Assembly: GCA_946413525.1 (NCBI GenBank)
Contig: CAMKKZ010000005.1
Span: forward strand, 62,001 to 126,000
Direction: 5' to 3'
Origin: an uncultured Oribacterium sp.
GTDB lineage: Bacteria > Bacillota > Clostridia > Lachnospirales > Lachnospiraceae
DNA length: 64,000 nt
Position 1 is the first letter of the stretch. Every line of letters begins with the position of its first letter. A model generated the notes under the pieces. The model saw only the letters and a list, made by a program, of their open reading frames with translations, was not told where the DNA came from and did not search any database. The translations under genes were made by a program, and so were the position numbers. Shown here one piece after another: positions 44,001-53,410 of this stretch.

Positions 44001-45209
44001 ATGGCAGCAAAAACGAGCAAAGCACAAGTTAACACGAATTTAAAGCAGGAAGAGAAGCTGAAGGCACTGGATGTGGCTTTGACACAGATAAAAAAGAATT
44101 TTGGCAAAGGTTCTATAATGAAATTGGGCGAGACCAGCGACGCCATGAGCATAGAGACCGTCCCTTCGGGCTGCTTGTCCCTTGATATCGCCCTGGGAGC
44201 CGGAGGATATCCGAAGGGAAGGATCATTGAGATTTATGGGCCGGAATCATCCGGAAAGACGACATTGGCTCTTCACGCGGTTGCGGAAGTGCAGAAGAGA
44301 GGCGGAATTGCGGGTTTTATAGACGCGGAGCATGCCATGGATCCACGCTATGCTGAGAATATTGGCGTGGATATTGACAATCTTTATATTTCGCAGCCGG
44401 ATTCCGGCGAACAGGCGCTGGAAATTGCTGAAACCATGATAAGGTCCGGGGCTATTGATATCCTGGTGGTCGATTCTGTTGCCGCATTGGTTCCAAAGGC
44501 GGAGATAGACGGCGAAATGGGCGATTCACATGTGGGCCTCCAGGCGAGACTGATGTCTCAGGCACTTCGGAAGCTCACCTCCGTCATTTCCAAAACGAAC
44601 AGCATCCTTATTTTCATTAATCAGCTGCGCGAAAAGGTTGGCGTGACCTTTGGAAATCCGGAAACCACTACCGGGGGCAGGGCTCTGAAGTTTTATGCTT
44701 CGGTCAGGCTCGACATCCGGAGGATAGAGACATTGAAGGCAAATGGGGAGGCCGCCTACAACAGGGTCAGAGTCAAGGTTGTGAAGAATAAAATAGCCCC
44801 TCCTTTCAGACAGTGTGAATTCGACCTTTCCTTTGGGAGCGGGATATCGAGGGCCGGAGACGTGGTCGATCTGGCCGTGGAAGAAGGAATTGTGGATAAA
44901 AGCGGCGCCTGGTATTCATATCAGGGGAACAAAATCGGACAGGGCAGGGAAAACACGAAGGATTACCTTGTGAAAAATCCTCGTGTCTTTCTGGAAATAG
45001 AGAACACGATCAGGGAGAATCACGGACTGCCCAAAGTTGAAGAATCGGCAGTTTCGGAGGAGACCGCGAATTCAGGGGATGATACCTCGAAAACGTCTTC
45101 CCCCGCAGTGGGAACAGAGGCTCCTGAAAACGGCGGGATTGGCTTCACCCCGGATGCGGACGCTCAGGATTTCCCCGACGACGTTGACATGCTTTCAGAC
45201 TTTGCTTAG
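44001..45209 (+). CDS. recA: DNA recombination protein RecA
   Basis: AGGAGAAAAAA precedes the ATG. The 402-residue protein has the RecA core with Walker [10 protein letters not shown] (about 75-83), LVVDSVAAL (about 156-164, Walker B) and the DNA loop region [25 protein letters not shown] (about 169-193). The C-terminus is longer than in most RecA (about 345 residues) by an acidic, Ser/Thr-rich tail of about 50 residues ([10 protein letters not shown] onward). The core strand-exchange and LexA-cleavage functions should be intact. A repeat array begins at its stop codon. Confidence 0.98.
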   Translation: MAAKTSKAQVNTNLKQEEKLKALDVALTQIKKNFGKGSIMKLGETSDAMSIETVPSGCLSLDIALGAGGYPKGRIIEIYGPESSGKTTLALHAVAEVQKRGGIAGFIDAEHAMDPRYAENIGVDIDNLYISQPDSGEQALEIAETMIRSGAIDILVVDSVAALVPKAEIDGEMGDSHVGLQARLMSQALRKLTSVISKTNSILIFINQLREKVGVTFGNPETTTGGRALKFYASVRLDIRRIETLKANGEAAYNRVRVKVVKNKIAPPFRQCEFDLSFGSGISRAGDVVDLAVEEGIVDKSGAWYSYQGNKIGQGRENTKDYLVKNPRVFLEIENTIRENHGLPKVEESAVSEETANSGDDTSKTSSPAVGTEAPENGGIGFTPDADAQDFPDDVDMLSDFA

Positions 45210-45512
45210 GAATTGAATGTTCCATCAGGAACATTCAATTCCGTATATGGCGCCCCAAAGGGGCGTCCGCCGGAGGCGGATTTTGACGCGCGCTTCCTTA
45301 GAGCGCGTCAAAACCCTCAGGAATTGAATGTTCCATCAGGAACATTCAATTCCGTACATGGCGCCCCAAAGGGGCGTCCGCACATCCCTTGCCCCAAAGG
45401 GGCGAGGGAGCCCGCGCGGCTTTGAGCGCATCGAAGGAATCCGTGAGGATTACTTCCCTGAACCATAGGCGGATTTTGACGCGCGCTTCCTTGGAGCGCG
45501 TCAAAACCTACA
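45209..45512. repeat. two-unit hairpin repeat array after recA
   Basis: Unit 1 (45209-45318) and unit 2 (45320-45512) each start with a 15-bp perfect stem GGAATTGAATGTTCC/GGAACATTCAATTCC around ATCA, then GCGCCCC/GGGGCG(C), and end with TTTTGACGCGC/GCGCGTCAAAA. Unit 2 also has CCTTGCCCC/GGGGCGAGG. The first G of the array is the last base of the recA stop codon. The same units, with changed stems, follow trxB. Confidence 0.85.
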
Positions 45513-45532
45513 GGAAATGGAGGTGAGGATGA

Positions 45533-46051
45533 ATGGGAGAGGATGAGCATGCGGCTGAAGATTCCGCATTCCGGGAAAAGCTTCTGCGGCGATGCAAGGA
45601 AAGAAGCCTGTACCTACTTTCCGATATGGACAGGACAGAGTCGCGCATGAGGGAAAAGCTCCGTCAGTCCGGCAAATATGGGGAGGATATCATAGATGAA
45701 ACCATAGACTTTCTGAAAAAATATTCCTATATTGATGACCGTCGTTATGCGGAGAAATATATCGAGTCATTTGCCGGGAGAAAATCTCTGCGGGAAATAG
45801 AGAAGAAATTGTACGAAAGGGGAGTGCCCATGGAATGCATCCGTGAAGCCATGGACTCTTTTAAAAACAATGAAGAATCTGCGGGGGATGCGGACTATAG
45901 GGCGGCACTTGCGTTCCTCCGGAAAAAAACAGGGTATGGCGGCACCTTATCCGATTCAGAGAAGAAGAAATTATACGCAGGACTTCTCCGTCGGGGTTTT
46001 TCCTATGAGATTGCAAAAAAAACATTGGAACTGGATGAGGAGTGGCAGTAA
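45533..46051 (+). CDS. recX: regulatory protein RecX
   Basis: The 172-residue protein has the tandem three-helix repeats of RecX: EKLLRRCKERSLYLLSDMDRTESRMREKL (about 11-39), DETIDFLKKYSYIDDRRYAEKYIESF (about 50-75) and REIEKKLYERGVPMECIREAMDS (about 81-103). RecX binds RecA filaments and limits their action. GGAGGTGAGGATGA precedes the ATG. It follows recA after the repeat array and overlaps the next gene by 17 bases. Confidence 0.9.
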   Translation: MGEDEHAAEDSAFREKLLRRCKERSLYLLSDMDRTESRMREKLRQSGKYGEDIIDETIDFLKKYSYIDDRRYAEKYIESFAGRKSLREIEKKLYERGVPMECIREAMDSFKNNEESAGDADYRAALAFLRKKTGYGGTLSDSEKKKLYAGLLRRGFSYEIAKKTLELDEEWQ

Positions 46052-46754
46052 AGACATTGAGGGTCCTTTGATTCTATGCGCTTGTCTCCTGGGGGGCATG
46101 GAGCTGTGGAAACAGGCTTATCTCTATTTCTTTTATTTCAATATGAGTTATCGAATCTGGTATTTACCCTTTCAGCTTTGTTCGCTGCCGATTTATTTGC
46201 TGCCTGCGTATATAGCCTTACGGCACTGTCGTAATCCTGCGTCAATGCTGATTAAAAGATCGATCCTTCTTTTTCTGCAGGATTTTGGACTTCTGGGAGG
46301 CATGATGGCTCTGATTGTGCCGGATGGATTCATTTACCCAGGACACCCTTTCCTTACGATGCATGGCTATTTGTGGCACGTTCTGATGGTGCTTGTGGCG
46401 TTTTATATTTCAGGCGGCCCTTTGGGAGAATTTGGGATGTCAGGAAGTGTCAGAGGCAGTACCGTATGGGGTCAGACAATGCTTTTTCTACATTCCATGC
46501 TTGTTTTTTTGCCTGCGGTTTTTCTGGCAGAAGCGATGAATATATTTCTGCATCCTTTTGGCGATTGTGATATGTTCTATATTTCTCCGTATCATCTAAG
46601 TTCACAACCCGTGTTCCATGAAATAGATGTCATGGTGGGGCGCCCAGCGGGGATCGTGATCTACCTGCTTTCCATCGTGATGGCAGCCTGGCTGATTCAC
46701 CTGGGTTTATGGCGGCTGAAATATTTGCGAGAGAGCAAAGATAAAAACGGATAG
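46035..46754 (+). CDS. multi-span membrane protein, TMEM164/YwaF-like
   Basis: The ATG at 46035 overlaps recX by 17 bases, so the reading frame is coupled to recX. The 239-residue product has about seven spans. MSYRIWYLPFQLCSLPIYLLP and HPFLTMHGYLWHVLMVLVAFYI match the TMEM164/YwaF family, whose bacterial members have no settled function; human TMEM164 acts in lipid acyl transfer. Family membership is judged from the pattern of His and aromatic residues in the spans. Confidence 0.75.
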   Translation: MRSGSKDIEGPLILCACLLGGMELWKQAYLYFFYFNMSYRIWYLPFQLCSLPIYLLPAYIALRHCRNPASMLIKRSILLFLQDFGLLGGMMALIVPDGFIYPGHPFLTMHGYLWHVLMVLVAFYISGGPLGEFGMSGSVRGSTVWGQTMLFLHSMLVFLPAVFLAEAMNIFLHPFGDCDMFYISPYHLSSQPVFHEIDVMVGRPAGIVIYLLSIVMAAWLIHLGLWRLKYLRESKDKNG

Positions 46755-46853
46755 GCAGTTTCAAGGTTCAAGGGCTCTATGGGCAAAACATGGAAAATTA
46801 AGAATACTTTTAAGGAAGGATTAGGGTAGCGTTGGCGCGTTTTCAGAGCCTGA

Positions 46854-46882
46854 TTGACAAGCGGTAACACATTGCTTAAAAT
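46854..46882 (+). promoter_or_regulatory. promoter for trxA
   Basis: TTGACA (46854-46859), a 17-base spacer and TAAAAT (46877-46882). The leader to the start codon at 46972 is about 80 bases. Confidence 0.7.
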
Positions 46883-46971
46883 ATGGCTTAATGCTCAAGA
46901 ACTTTTGTGTGGAAGTATACAAAGTAATGAGTCATGTAAATTTTATCAGTTTTTTTTGGAGGGGAATGATT

Positions 46972-47280
46972 ATGGCTGCTATTAAATTAACCACGGATGA
47001 GTTTGAAGAGAAGGTTTTGAAATCGGATGTTCCGGTTCTGGTTGACTTCTGGGCCAGTTGGTGTGGTCCTTGTAAAATGCTTTCCCCAATTGTCAACGAA
47101 ATTGCGGATGAGGCAGTTGGTTTCAAGGTGATGTCAGTGAATGCGGACGAAGAGCCGGATCTTTTGGAAAGGTTTGGGATATCATCAATTCCCACACTGA
47201 TTGTTTTCAAAAATGGCGAGGTAGCGAATCAGTCAGTTGGATTTATCCCGAAAGATCAGGTGTTAGCGCTCCTTGCTTGA
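46972..47280 (+). CDS. trxA: thioredoxin
   Basis: GGAGGGGAATGATT precedes the ATG at 46972; upstream in-frame ATGs lack a site. The 102-residue protein has the WCGPC active site (about 30-34) and the cis-Pro in SSIPTLIVFKNG (about 72-83). It reduces protein disulfides, recycled by the trxB product downstream. Confidence 0.96.
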   Translation: MAAIKLTTDEFEEKVLKSDVPVLVDFWASWCGPCKMLSPIVNEIADEAVGFKVMSVNADEEPDLLERFGISSIPTLIVFKNGEVANQSVGFIPKDQVLALLA

Positions 47281-47415
47281 GGATTCATGTAGCTTGCGAT
47301 AACGCAGATGTATGTCGGAAATTAAAATGGCCAAAATACAGTTTGATAGAGGAGCCATGCAGCTTGCGATACCGCAGCTATATGTCGGCAATTAAAATGA
47401 CCCAAAAACTACTTT
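47281..47415. repeat. tandem pair of a dispersed 67-base element
   Basis: Two imperfect copies (47281-47347 and 47349-47415) share AGCTTGCGATA-CGCAG, ATGTCGG-AATTAAAATG and CCAAAA. A third, on the other strand, lies at 59640-59700, and partial copies at about 9950-9982, 21763-21800 and 32530-32575. The pair lies in the trxB leader. Confidence 0.7.
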
Positions 47416-47498
47416 AATAAATATAATATAAGAGGCGGGATATCCGGCAGTTTGATCCTGACAAGGAAGGACGGAAAGGGTAGAGGATAAGAAAATAA

Positions 47499-48404
47499 AT
47501 GAAGGATATTATTATCGTTGGCGCAGGGACGGCGGGAATGTCAGCAGCTATTTACGCGGTGCGGGCCGGCAAGACTGTGCTTGTCCTGGAAGCAGCGGCT
47601 TATGGGGGCCAGATCATCAATGCTGCGGATGTAGAAAATTATCCAGGGATCAAACATATTTCCGGTTTTGACTTTGCGAACGGGTTGTATGAACAGGCCA
47701 GAGAGTTGGGGGCGGAATTCGGATTTGAAAAAGTGGAAGGAATTGAAAACGATCCTGAAACGGGGAGAAAGCTTGTGCGTACGGCAAAGACGGTGCATGA
47801 AGCCAGGGCTGTTATCCTTGCCACGGGCGCCCGGAACCGACCGCTCGGCCTGCCGGAAGAGAAGGAACTTGTGGGGAAAGGCATATCTTATTGCGCCACG
47901 TGCGATGGAATGTTTTATCGTAACAAGGTTGTCGCTGTTAACGGCGGCGGGAATACCGCAGTGGAAGACGCGCAGTTTCTTTCGAATGTCTGCAAAAAGG
48001 TTTATATTATTCACCGCCGCGATGAATTCCGGGCCGATGTAAAGGAAGTCGAAAAACTGAGGCAGAAGGAGAATGTTGAATTCTTGCTGAACAGTACGGT
48101 GACAAAGCTGCATAAGGATGAAAAAAGGCTTTGCGGAATCACTGTGCGAAATAAACTTGGAGGGGAAGAAAAAACAGTGGAGCTGTCAGGCCTGTTCATT
48201 GCCATTGGTCAGCAGCCTGATAATGCGGCTTTCTCCAATGTTGTTTCGCTGGATGACAAGGGCTATATAATAGCCGGTGAGGATTGTGATGTCGGCAATG
48301 GAATTTTTGTGGCTGGTGATTGCCGGACGAAAACGGTCAGGCAGTTGACAACGGCAGCCTCCGACGGCGCGACCGCCGCCCTTGCCGCCTGCGCGTATAT
48401 ATAG
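47499..48404 (+). CDS. trxB: thioredoxin-disulfide reductase
   Basis: The 301-residue FAD enzyme has IVGAGTAGMSAAIYAVRAG (4-22), the redox pair CATC in YCATCDGMFY (about 130-139), the NADPH motif GGGNTAVEDAQFLSNV and the C-terminal GIFVAGDCRTKTVRQLTTAASDGATAA (about 267-293). It passes electrons from NADPH to thioredoxin. The last stop-codon base begins a repeat array. Confidence 0.95.
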   Translation: MKDIIIVGAGTAGMSAAIYAVRAGKTVLVLEAAAYGGQIINAADVENYPGIKHISGFDFANGLYEQARELGAEFGFEKVEGIENDPETGRKLVRTAKTVHEARAVILATGARNRPLGLPEEKELVGKGISYCATCDGMFYRNKVVAVNGGGNTAVEDAQFLSNVCKKVYIIHRRDEFRADVKEVEKLRQKENVEFLLNSTVTKLHKDEKRLCGITVRNKLGGEEKTVELSGLFIAIGQQPDNAAFSNVVSLDDKGYIIAGEDCDVGNGIFVAGDCRTKTVRQLTTAASDGATAALAACAYI

Positions 48405-48785
48405 GAAACGAATGTCCCATCAGGGACATTCGTTTCCGTATATGGCGCCCCAAAGGGGCGTTCGCACATCCCTTGCCCCAAAGGGGCGAGGGAGCCTGCA
48501 CGGCTTTGAGTGCATCAAAGGAATCCGAGAGGATTCCTTCCCTAGACCGTAGGCGGATTTTGACGCGCGCTTCCTTGGAGCGCGTCAAAACCCCGGGAAA
48601 CGAATGTCCCATCAGGGACATTCGTTTCCGTATATGGCGCCCCAAAGGGGCGTCCGCACATCCCTTGCCCCAAAGGGGCGAGGGAGCCCGCACGGCTTTG
48701 AGTGCATCAAAGGAATCCGAGAGGATTCCTTCCCTGAACCGTAGGCGGATTTTGACGCGCTTCCCTGGAGCGCGTCAAAACCCTT
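48404..48785. repeat. two-unit hairpin repeat array after trxB
   Basis: Units start at 48404 and 48596. Each has the stem GGAAACGAATGTCCC/GGGACATTCGTTTCC around ATCA, then GCGCCCC/GGGGCG, CCTTGCCCC/GGGGCGAGG, GGAATCC/GGATTCC and TTTTGACGCGC/GCGCGTCAAAA (one end base lost in unit 2). The first stem differs from that after recA at three positions, each with a matching change in the other arm. Confidence 0.88.
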
Positions 48786-48891
48786 TCCTGCTTTGCCTGA
48801 AACTTCCACAGTCCTCATTTGCCCCATTTTGGCTGGTTTGATGCTGCCTGAATGTCGAAATGATCACTTTTCTTGAAGGGAGGACTTCAAA

Positions 48892-49608
48892 ATGATGATT
48901 ATCCTGGCTCTTGCGCCGGCTGTGATATTGATCTTTGCCGTATATCAAAAAGACAGACTGGAAAAGGAACCTGTCGGTTTATTGCTCAAGCTTTTCCTGT
49001 TTGGCGCGCTGACAACTGTCAGCGCTATCATATTGGAACTTTTTGGTTCTTTTTTTCTCGCCTTGTTGGTGGAAGAGGGGGGCCTTTTTTATTGCGTTGT
49101 TGATAATTTCCTGATAACAGCGCTGACGGAGGAAGGGGGAAAATACTTTGTCCTGAAAAAAGCCACGTGGAATGAAAAAGAGTTTAATTACACATTTGAT
49201 TCCATTGTATACTCCGTTGTGATTTCACTGGGTTTTGCGGCGATTGAAAACATGCTTTATCTGTTGGGAGAGACGATGGATGTCGCCATAATGAGGGCAT
49301 TGCTTTCGGTGCCTGGACACGCCATATTTGCTGTATATATGGGGTATTATTATGGTTACGCAAAGTATTGTGAGGTCAGAGGCAATGTTAAAAGCACAAC
49401 GGAAAATCTGAGGAAGGCGTTATTTATACCTGTTTTCATCCACGGCTTTTATGATTTTTGCATAGAAATGAATAACGGCATCTTCCTTGTCGTATTTTTT
49501 ATTTTCATGATAGCTATTTCGATAGGGGCAGCAAAGAAGGCCGGACGCGTCTCCAAAGGTGACGTCCCTATCGCGCCTTTTCATGAATGGGATCCGGGCG
49601 CGCGCTAA
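48892..49608 (+). CDS. PrsW-family intramembrane metalloprotease
   Basis: AGGGAGGACTTC precedes the ATG. The 238-residue membrane protein has about seven spans and the PrsW signatures EEGGKYFVLKKATWN (about 82-96, an EExxK type site), GFAAIENMLYLLGE (about 118-131) and SVPGHAIFAVYMGYYYGYAKY (about 142-162, with the metal-binding His). In B. subtilis PrsW cuts the anti-sigma factor RsiW; the target here is unknown. No anti-sigma gene is adjacent. Confidence 0.88.
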   Translation: MMIILALAPAVILIFAVYQKDRLEKEPVGLLLKLFLFGALTTVSAIILELFGSFFLALLVEEGGLFYCVVDNFLITALTEEGGKYFVLKKATWNEKEFNYTFDSIVYSVVISLGFAAIENMLYLLGETMDVAIMRALLSVPGHAIFAVYMGYYYGYAKYCEVRGNVKSTTENLRKALFIPVFIHGFYDFCIEMNNGIFLVVFFIFMIAISIGAAKKAGRVSKGDVPIAPFHEWDPGAR

Positions 49609-50550
49609 TAAGGCCGATTCTCTGAATATGATGAACAGAAGCGGCAATTGTCGTTAAATCCTCTCTGCATTCATTGTTGACACGATTATTAATATTTTAT
49701 AAAATGTCTTAAGAATGCATGATATATGGATGCGTTGATTTAATATATGAATATATGAGGATTCCATTAAGGGACTATTATGCTGCGCATATAGCCAATA
49801 AAACTGTTGTGGAAAAGGTGGTATAAACGTCCTGATTTGCTTCACATATTTGTACATTATGCTGAAGGACTGGATATATGCTAAAATGAACGAGGCATAG
49901 AGAAATGCTGTGGAAACGGTATTTCTTTATCGTCGGGATATCGTAAGGGACAAAGTCGTCTTGCGATAACCAGCGGCTTGTGTACAAGTGGGGTTGCGGA
50001 TACATCCCTCCCTGCTTGTTTGACGTTCACGAAAATGCAAATTACGGCTGTTCAGCGCTTTCTGGATTTCGGTGGATTTTATATGAAAAGTTTGCCTTTC
50101 ATGTAAAATTCCTTTAAGCCCAGGGGGCGGGGAGGGTGCAGTACCCTTCCGAACGCTTGCGTGAGCAGTTTAAAGATGACTGCGGAGAGCAAGGGCACTG
50201 AATGGCCGCACAAATCTTATATGCATCATATGGCAGGAAGTCAGTCCGCGTCGGACGCTGCCCGATAAATTATGATCCGAACAGATGCGATAATGGAAAT
50301 GCCTGAAAAAGTGTTTCCTACGCTGAAAAAGCCTCGCACAGAGGCAAGTTTCCTTGGCGTTTTCGCTCATGTTCTCAGGAATGTCAGGTCGAATAATCGG
50401 TCGGGCATTTCCTGGACAATCTGCTATCGGTAATTGGAGTGGATGAAAAAACCATTACAATAAATACGAGCTTACGCGTTCGGTCGCATCCGTGTGCCCG
50501 GAGAACTGTTTTGCGGGCATAAGAATGAATTGAAAAAGGAGGTGCGAAAA
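49609..50550. other. long intergenic region with a degraded structured repeat
   Basis: The stretch 50047-50215 has the order TTCAGC, TCTGGATTT, GAAAAG-TTTGCCTTTC, CAGGGGGCGG, TGAGCAGT, GACTGCG, AGGGCACTGAATG, a degraded copy of the element at 43178-43348. The stretch 49609-50040 is AT-rich with short inverted repeats and has no credible gene. The last 300 bases form the rny leader; I could not fix a promoter. Confidence 0.55.
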
Positions 50551-52101
50551 TTGTCACTGCTGTATTTTGCGGTTTTTTTAATCATACTGGTATTCATGTG
50601 TTTTGCCAGCTTTGTTCTTGGCAAAAACAGGGAAAGAGAAGAATATGCAAAAACAATAGGAACTGCGGAGGAAAAATCGAGAGAGATTATTGATGACGCA
50701 ATCCGGACTGCGGAAAACAAAAAAAGGGAGGCATTGCTTGAAACAAAGGAGGAGGCATTAAAAGCCAAAAACGATCTTGACAGAGAAATCAAGGATCGAA
50801 GGAAGGAAGTCACCGAGCTTGAAAAGCGGATGCTGAAAAGGGATGAGATGTCCGAAAAGAGGGCGCAGCAGCTTGACCAGAAGGAAACGGACATACAAAA
50901 AAGGTCAGATAAACTAAAGAACAAGGAAGTAGAAGCTGAAAAGCTTCTGGATCAAAGGCTGGCAGAATTGGAAAGGATATCCGGCCTTACAAAGGATCAG
51001 GCCAGGCTGGAGCTGCTGGAATCGGTTGAGGACAGCATCAAGCATGACACGGCCATGATGATCCGGGAATATGAAAACCGGGCCAGGGAAGAAGCGGAGA
51101 AAACTGCCCGTGAATATATCGTGGATGCCATTCAGAGGTGCGCTGCGGATCAGGTGACCGAATCCACGGTTTCCGTAGTGCAGTTGCCGAATGATGAGAT
51201 GAAAGGAAGGATCATAGGACGGGAGGGGCGGAATATCCGTACACTGGAACAACTGACGGGAGTTGAACTGATAGTCGATGATACTCCGGAAGCGGTCGTT
51301 TTGTCCGGCTTTGACCCGATACGCAGGGAAGTGGCGCGGATAGCTTTGGAGAAGCTTATTGTGGACGGCCGCATCCATCCTGCAAGGATTGAAGAGGTGG
51401 TGGAGAAGAGCCAGAAGGAAGTTGAGGAGAGCATAAAGCAAGAAGGGGAGGCGGCAATCCTGGAGGTTGGGACGCACGGCATTCATCCGGATCTTGTGAA
51501 GCTGCTTGGAAGAATGAAGTTTCGTACATCCTTCGGACAAAACGCTCTCCGGCATTCGATAGAAGTAGCGCATATTTCCGGATTGCTTGCGGAAGAGCTG
51601 GGGCTTGACGCAAGAATGGCCAAGAGAGCTGGCCTTTTGCATGATATTGGAAAAGCAATTGACCATGATATGGAAGGCACCCATGTGCAGCTTGGGGTCG
51701 ATCTTTGCAAAAAATATCACGAGCCGGAGGTAGTCATCAATTCTGTGGCCTCTCATCATGGAGGAACGGATCCCACGTCCTTGATCGCGTGCATTGTAGC
51801 CGCGGCGGACGCGATTTCCGCAGCCCGTCCGGGAGCCAGGAGAAAGTCTTTGGAAACCTATACCAACCGCCTGAAAGAGCTTGAAGACATAGCCAATTCT
51901 TATCATGGGGTTGAAAAGACTTTCGCTGTGCAGGCCGGACGAGAGGTCAGGATCATGGTTATCCCGGAGCAGGTTTCCGACGACGCCATGACAATTATGG
52001 CTCACGATATTGCGAAACAGATACAGGACCAGATGCAGTATCCGGGCGTTATCAAGGTGAGCATTATCCGTGAATCAAGAGCGGTGGACTACGCGAAGTA
52101 G
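50551..52101 (+). CDS. rny: ribonuclease Y
   Basis: The TTG at 50551 has an ideal AAGGAGGTG seven bases upstream; a longer frame from 50494 has none. The 516-residue product has an N-terminal span (1-25), a long coiled coil (about 30-200), a KH RNA-binding domain with [20 protein letters not shown] (about 222-241) and an HD domain with [17 protein letters not shown] and [13 protein letters not shown] (about 366-378). It starts mRNA decay at the membrane by endonucleolytic cuts. Complete and typical. Confidence 0.95.
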   Translation: MSLLYFAVFLIILVFMCFASFVLGKNREREEYAKTIGTAEEKSREIIDDAIRTAENKKREALLETKEEALKAKNDLDREIKDRRKEVTELEKRMLKRDEMSEKRAQQLDQKETDIQKRSDKLKNKEVEAEKLLDQRLAELERISGLTKDQARLELLESVEDSIKHDTAMMIREYENRAREEAEKTAREYIVDAIQRCAADQVTESTVSVVQLPNDEMKGRIIGREGRNIRTLEQLTGVELIVDDTPEAVVLSGFDPIRREVARIALEKLIVDGRIHPARIEEVVEKSQKEVEESIKQEGEAAILEVGTHGIHPDLVKLLGRMKFRTSFGQNALRHSIEVAHISGLLAEELGLDARMAKRAGLLHDIGKAIDHDMEGTHVQLGVDLCKKYHEPEVVINSVASHHGGTDPTSLIACIVAAADAISAARPGARRKSLETYTNRLKELEDIANSYHGVEKTFAVQAGREVRIMVIPEQVSDDAMTIMAHDIAKQIQDQMQYPGVIKVSIIRESRAVDYAK

Positions 52102-52151
52102 TTCGGCCTATGGGCAATCGGAAGTTTCGCGCGACCCTTGACCGTGATGAG

Positions 52152-52190
52152 GAACGCATATCCCTTTCGGATATGCGTTCTATTATTATC
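52152..52190 (+). terminator. terminator of rny
   Basis: GAACGCATATCC (52152-52163) pairs with GGATATGCGTTC (52169-52180) around CTTTC, followed by TATTATTATC. Confidence 0.8.
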
Positions 52191-52258
52191 ACAAAGTCGC
52201 CAGCCTCCATTGTGATGGATAGAGCTTGAATACCTTGATTATGATAGGAAAAGAGAGC

Positions 52259-53410
52259 ATGAAGTTTTTTCATTTGTCGGACCTGCATATAGGCCTGAAA
52301 TTATTTAACAGAGATTTAAAAGAGGATCAGGCATATGTTTTTCACCGCATTGCGGAGTTGGCGGGGCAGGAAAAACCTGATGCCGTTATCATAGCGGGGG
52401 ATATTTATGACAAGGCTGTTCCATCCGCGGAAGCAGTCGAATTGTTTGATTCATTTATCTCCTGGATAATGGAGTCTGCGCCGAATGCTGAAATCATGGC
52501 TGTCAGCGGCAATCATGACAGCGCCCAAAGGCTTAATATTTTTCGCAACGTGTTGAAAAAGCAGCATGTTCATATGGTTGGAATGCCGCCAGGAAATGAG
52601 GAGGAGGGGATCGAAAAGCTTACGCTGCAGGATGAGTTCGGTCGCATACACTTTTATCTTTTGCCATTTATCAGGCCATCCATGGTCAGGGGATTATTCC
52701 AGGAAAGGGAGGATGGAACAGCATTGACATATAATGAGGCCGTCAGCGGGCTCATTGGAAGGGAGAAGATCAATGATAAGGAAAGGAATGTGCTGGTGAG
52801 CCATCAATTCTATCTTCCTTCGGGAATGTCGCCCGAGAGTGTTGAACGTATGGATTCGGAAATACGGACGGTTGGGGATATTGATGAGGTCAATGCGGAC
52901 ATCCTGCAGGCCTTTGATTACGCGGCGTTGGGACATATTCATAAGCCAATGAAGGTGGGGAGTGAATATTACCGATATTGCGGAACACCGCTGGCCTGTT
53001 CCGTCAGTGAGGCGGGTCAGGAGAAGGGGATCGTCGTGGTGGAAATGCAAGAGAAGGGCCGGACGATCATTCGGACGCTGCCGATCAAGCCTCTGAGAGA
53101 AGTGAAAATTATAAAAGGGGAACTTGCCCAACTGCTCCGGCAAGGCTCGGAGGATTACGCGCTCATCATCCTGACAGACAAAAAAGAACTTGATGTTCTG
53201 GATATGCAGGATAGGCTCCGGCACGCGTTTCCGAACGCGCTTGAAATACGAAGGGAGAGCTTTGGGGAGGGAACTTCAATCGAAGGGTATCTGCCGGAAA
53301 GAGAACTGGACGCGCTGTCGTTATGCCAGTCCTTTCTGGGTGATCTTGATGAGGATGACAGGGATATTTTGAAAGATGTCATCAATGCGGTGCGGGAGGA
53401 TGAGGAATGA
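52259..53410 (+). CDS. sbcD: exonuclease SbcCD subunit D
   Basis: The ATG at 52259 follows AGGAAAAGAGAG; an upstream TTG at 52226 is less likely. The 383-residue product has the calcineurin-like nuclease motifs: FHLSDLHIG (4-12), IIAGDIYDK (about 45-53), VSGNHDSAQR (about 82-91), LVSHQFY (about 180-186) and LGHIHKP (about 225-231). With SbcC it opens DNA hairpins and trims double-strand ends. ATGA overlap with sbcC. Confidence 0.95.
   Translation: MKFFHLSDLHIGLKLFNRDLKEDQAYVFHRIAELAGQEKPDAVIIAGDIYDKAVPSAEAVELFDSFISWIMESAPNAEIMAVSGNHDSAQRLNIFRNVLKKQHVHMVGMPPGNEEEGIEKLTLQDEFGRIHFYLLPFIRPSMVRGLFQEREDGTALTYNEAVSGLIGREKINDKERNVLVSHQFYLPSGMSPESVERMDSEIRTVGDIDEVNADILQAFDYAALGHIHKPMKVGSEYYRYCGTPLACSVSEAGQEKGIVVVEMQEKGRTIIRTLPIKPLREVKIIKGELAQLLRQGSEDYALIILTDKKELDVLDMQDRLRHAFPNALEIRRESFGEGTSIEGYLPERELDALSLCQSFLGDLDEDDRDILKDVINAVREDEE

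Noticed and set aside
45213-45425. Plus-strand frame through the repeat array after recA
   Set aside because: As above; it codes only for repeated hairpin sequence.
45209-48785. CRISPR-like array
   Set aside because: Only two units in each place, with self-complementary sequence and no unique spacers of regular length.
48320-48841. Plus-strand frame through the repeat array after trxB
   Set aside because: It reads repeated hairpin sequence, giving the same peptide twice, and has no start site.
50914-52005. Long minus-strand open frame opposite rny
   Set aside because: RNase Y is certain on the plus strand; this frame has no ribosome binding site or motif.
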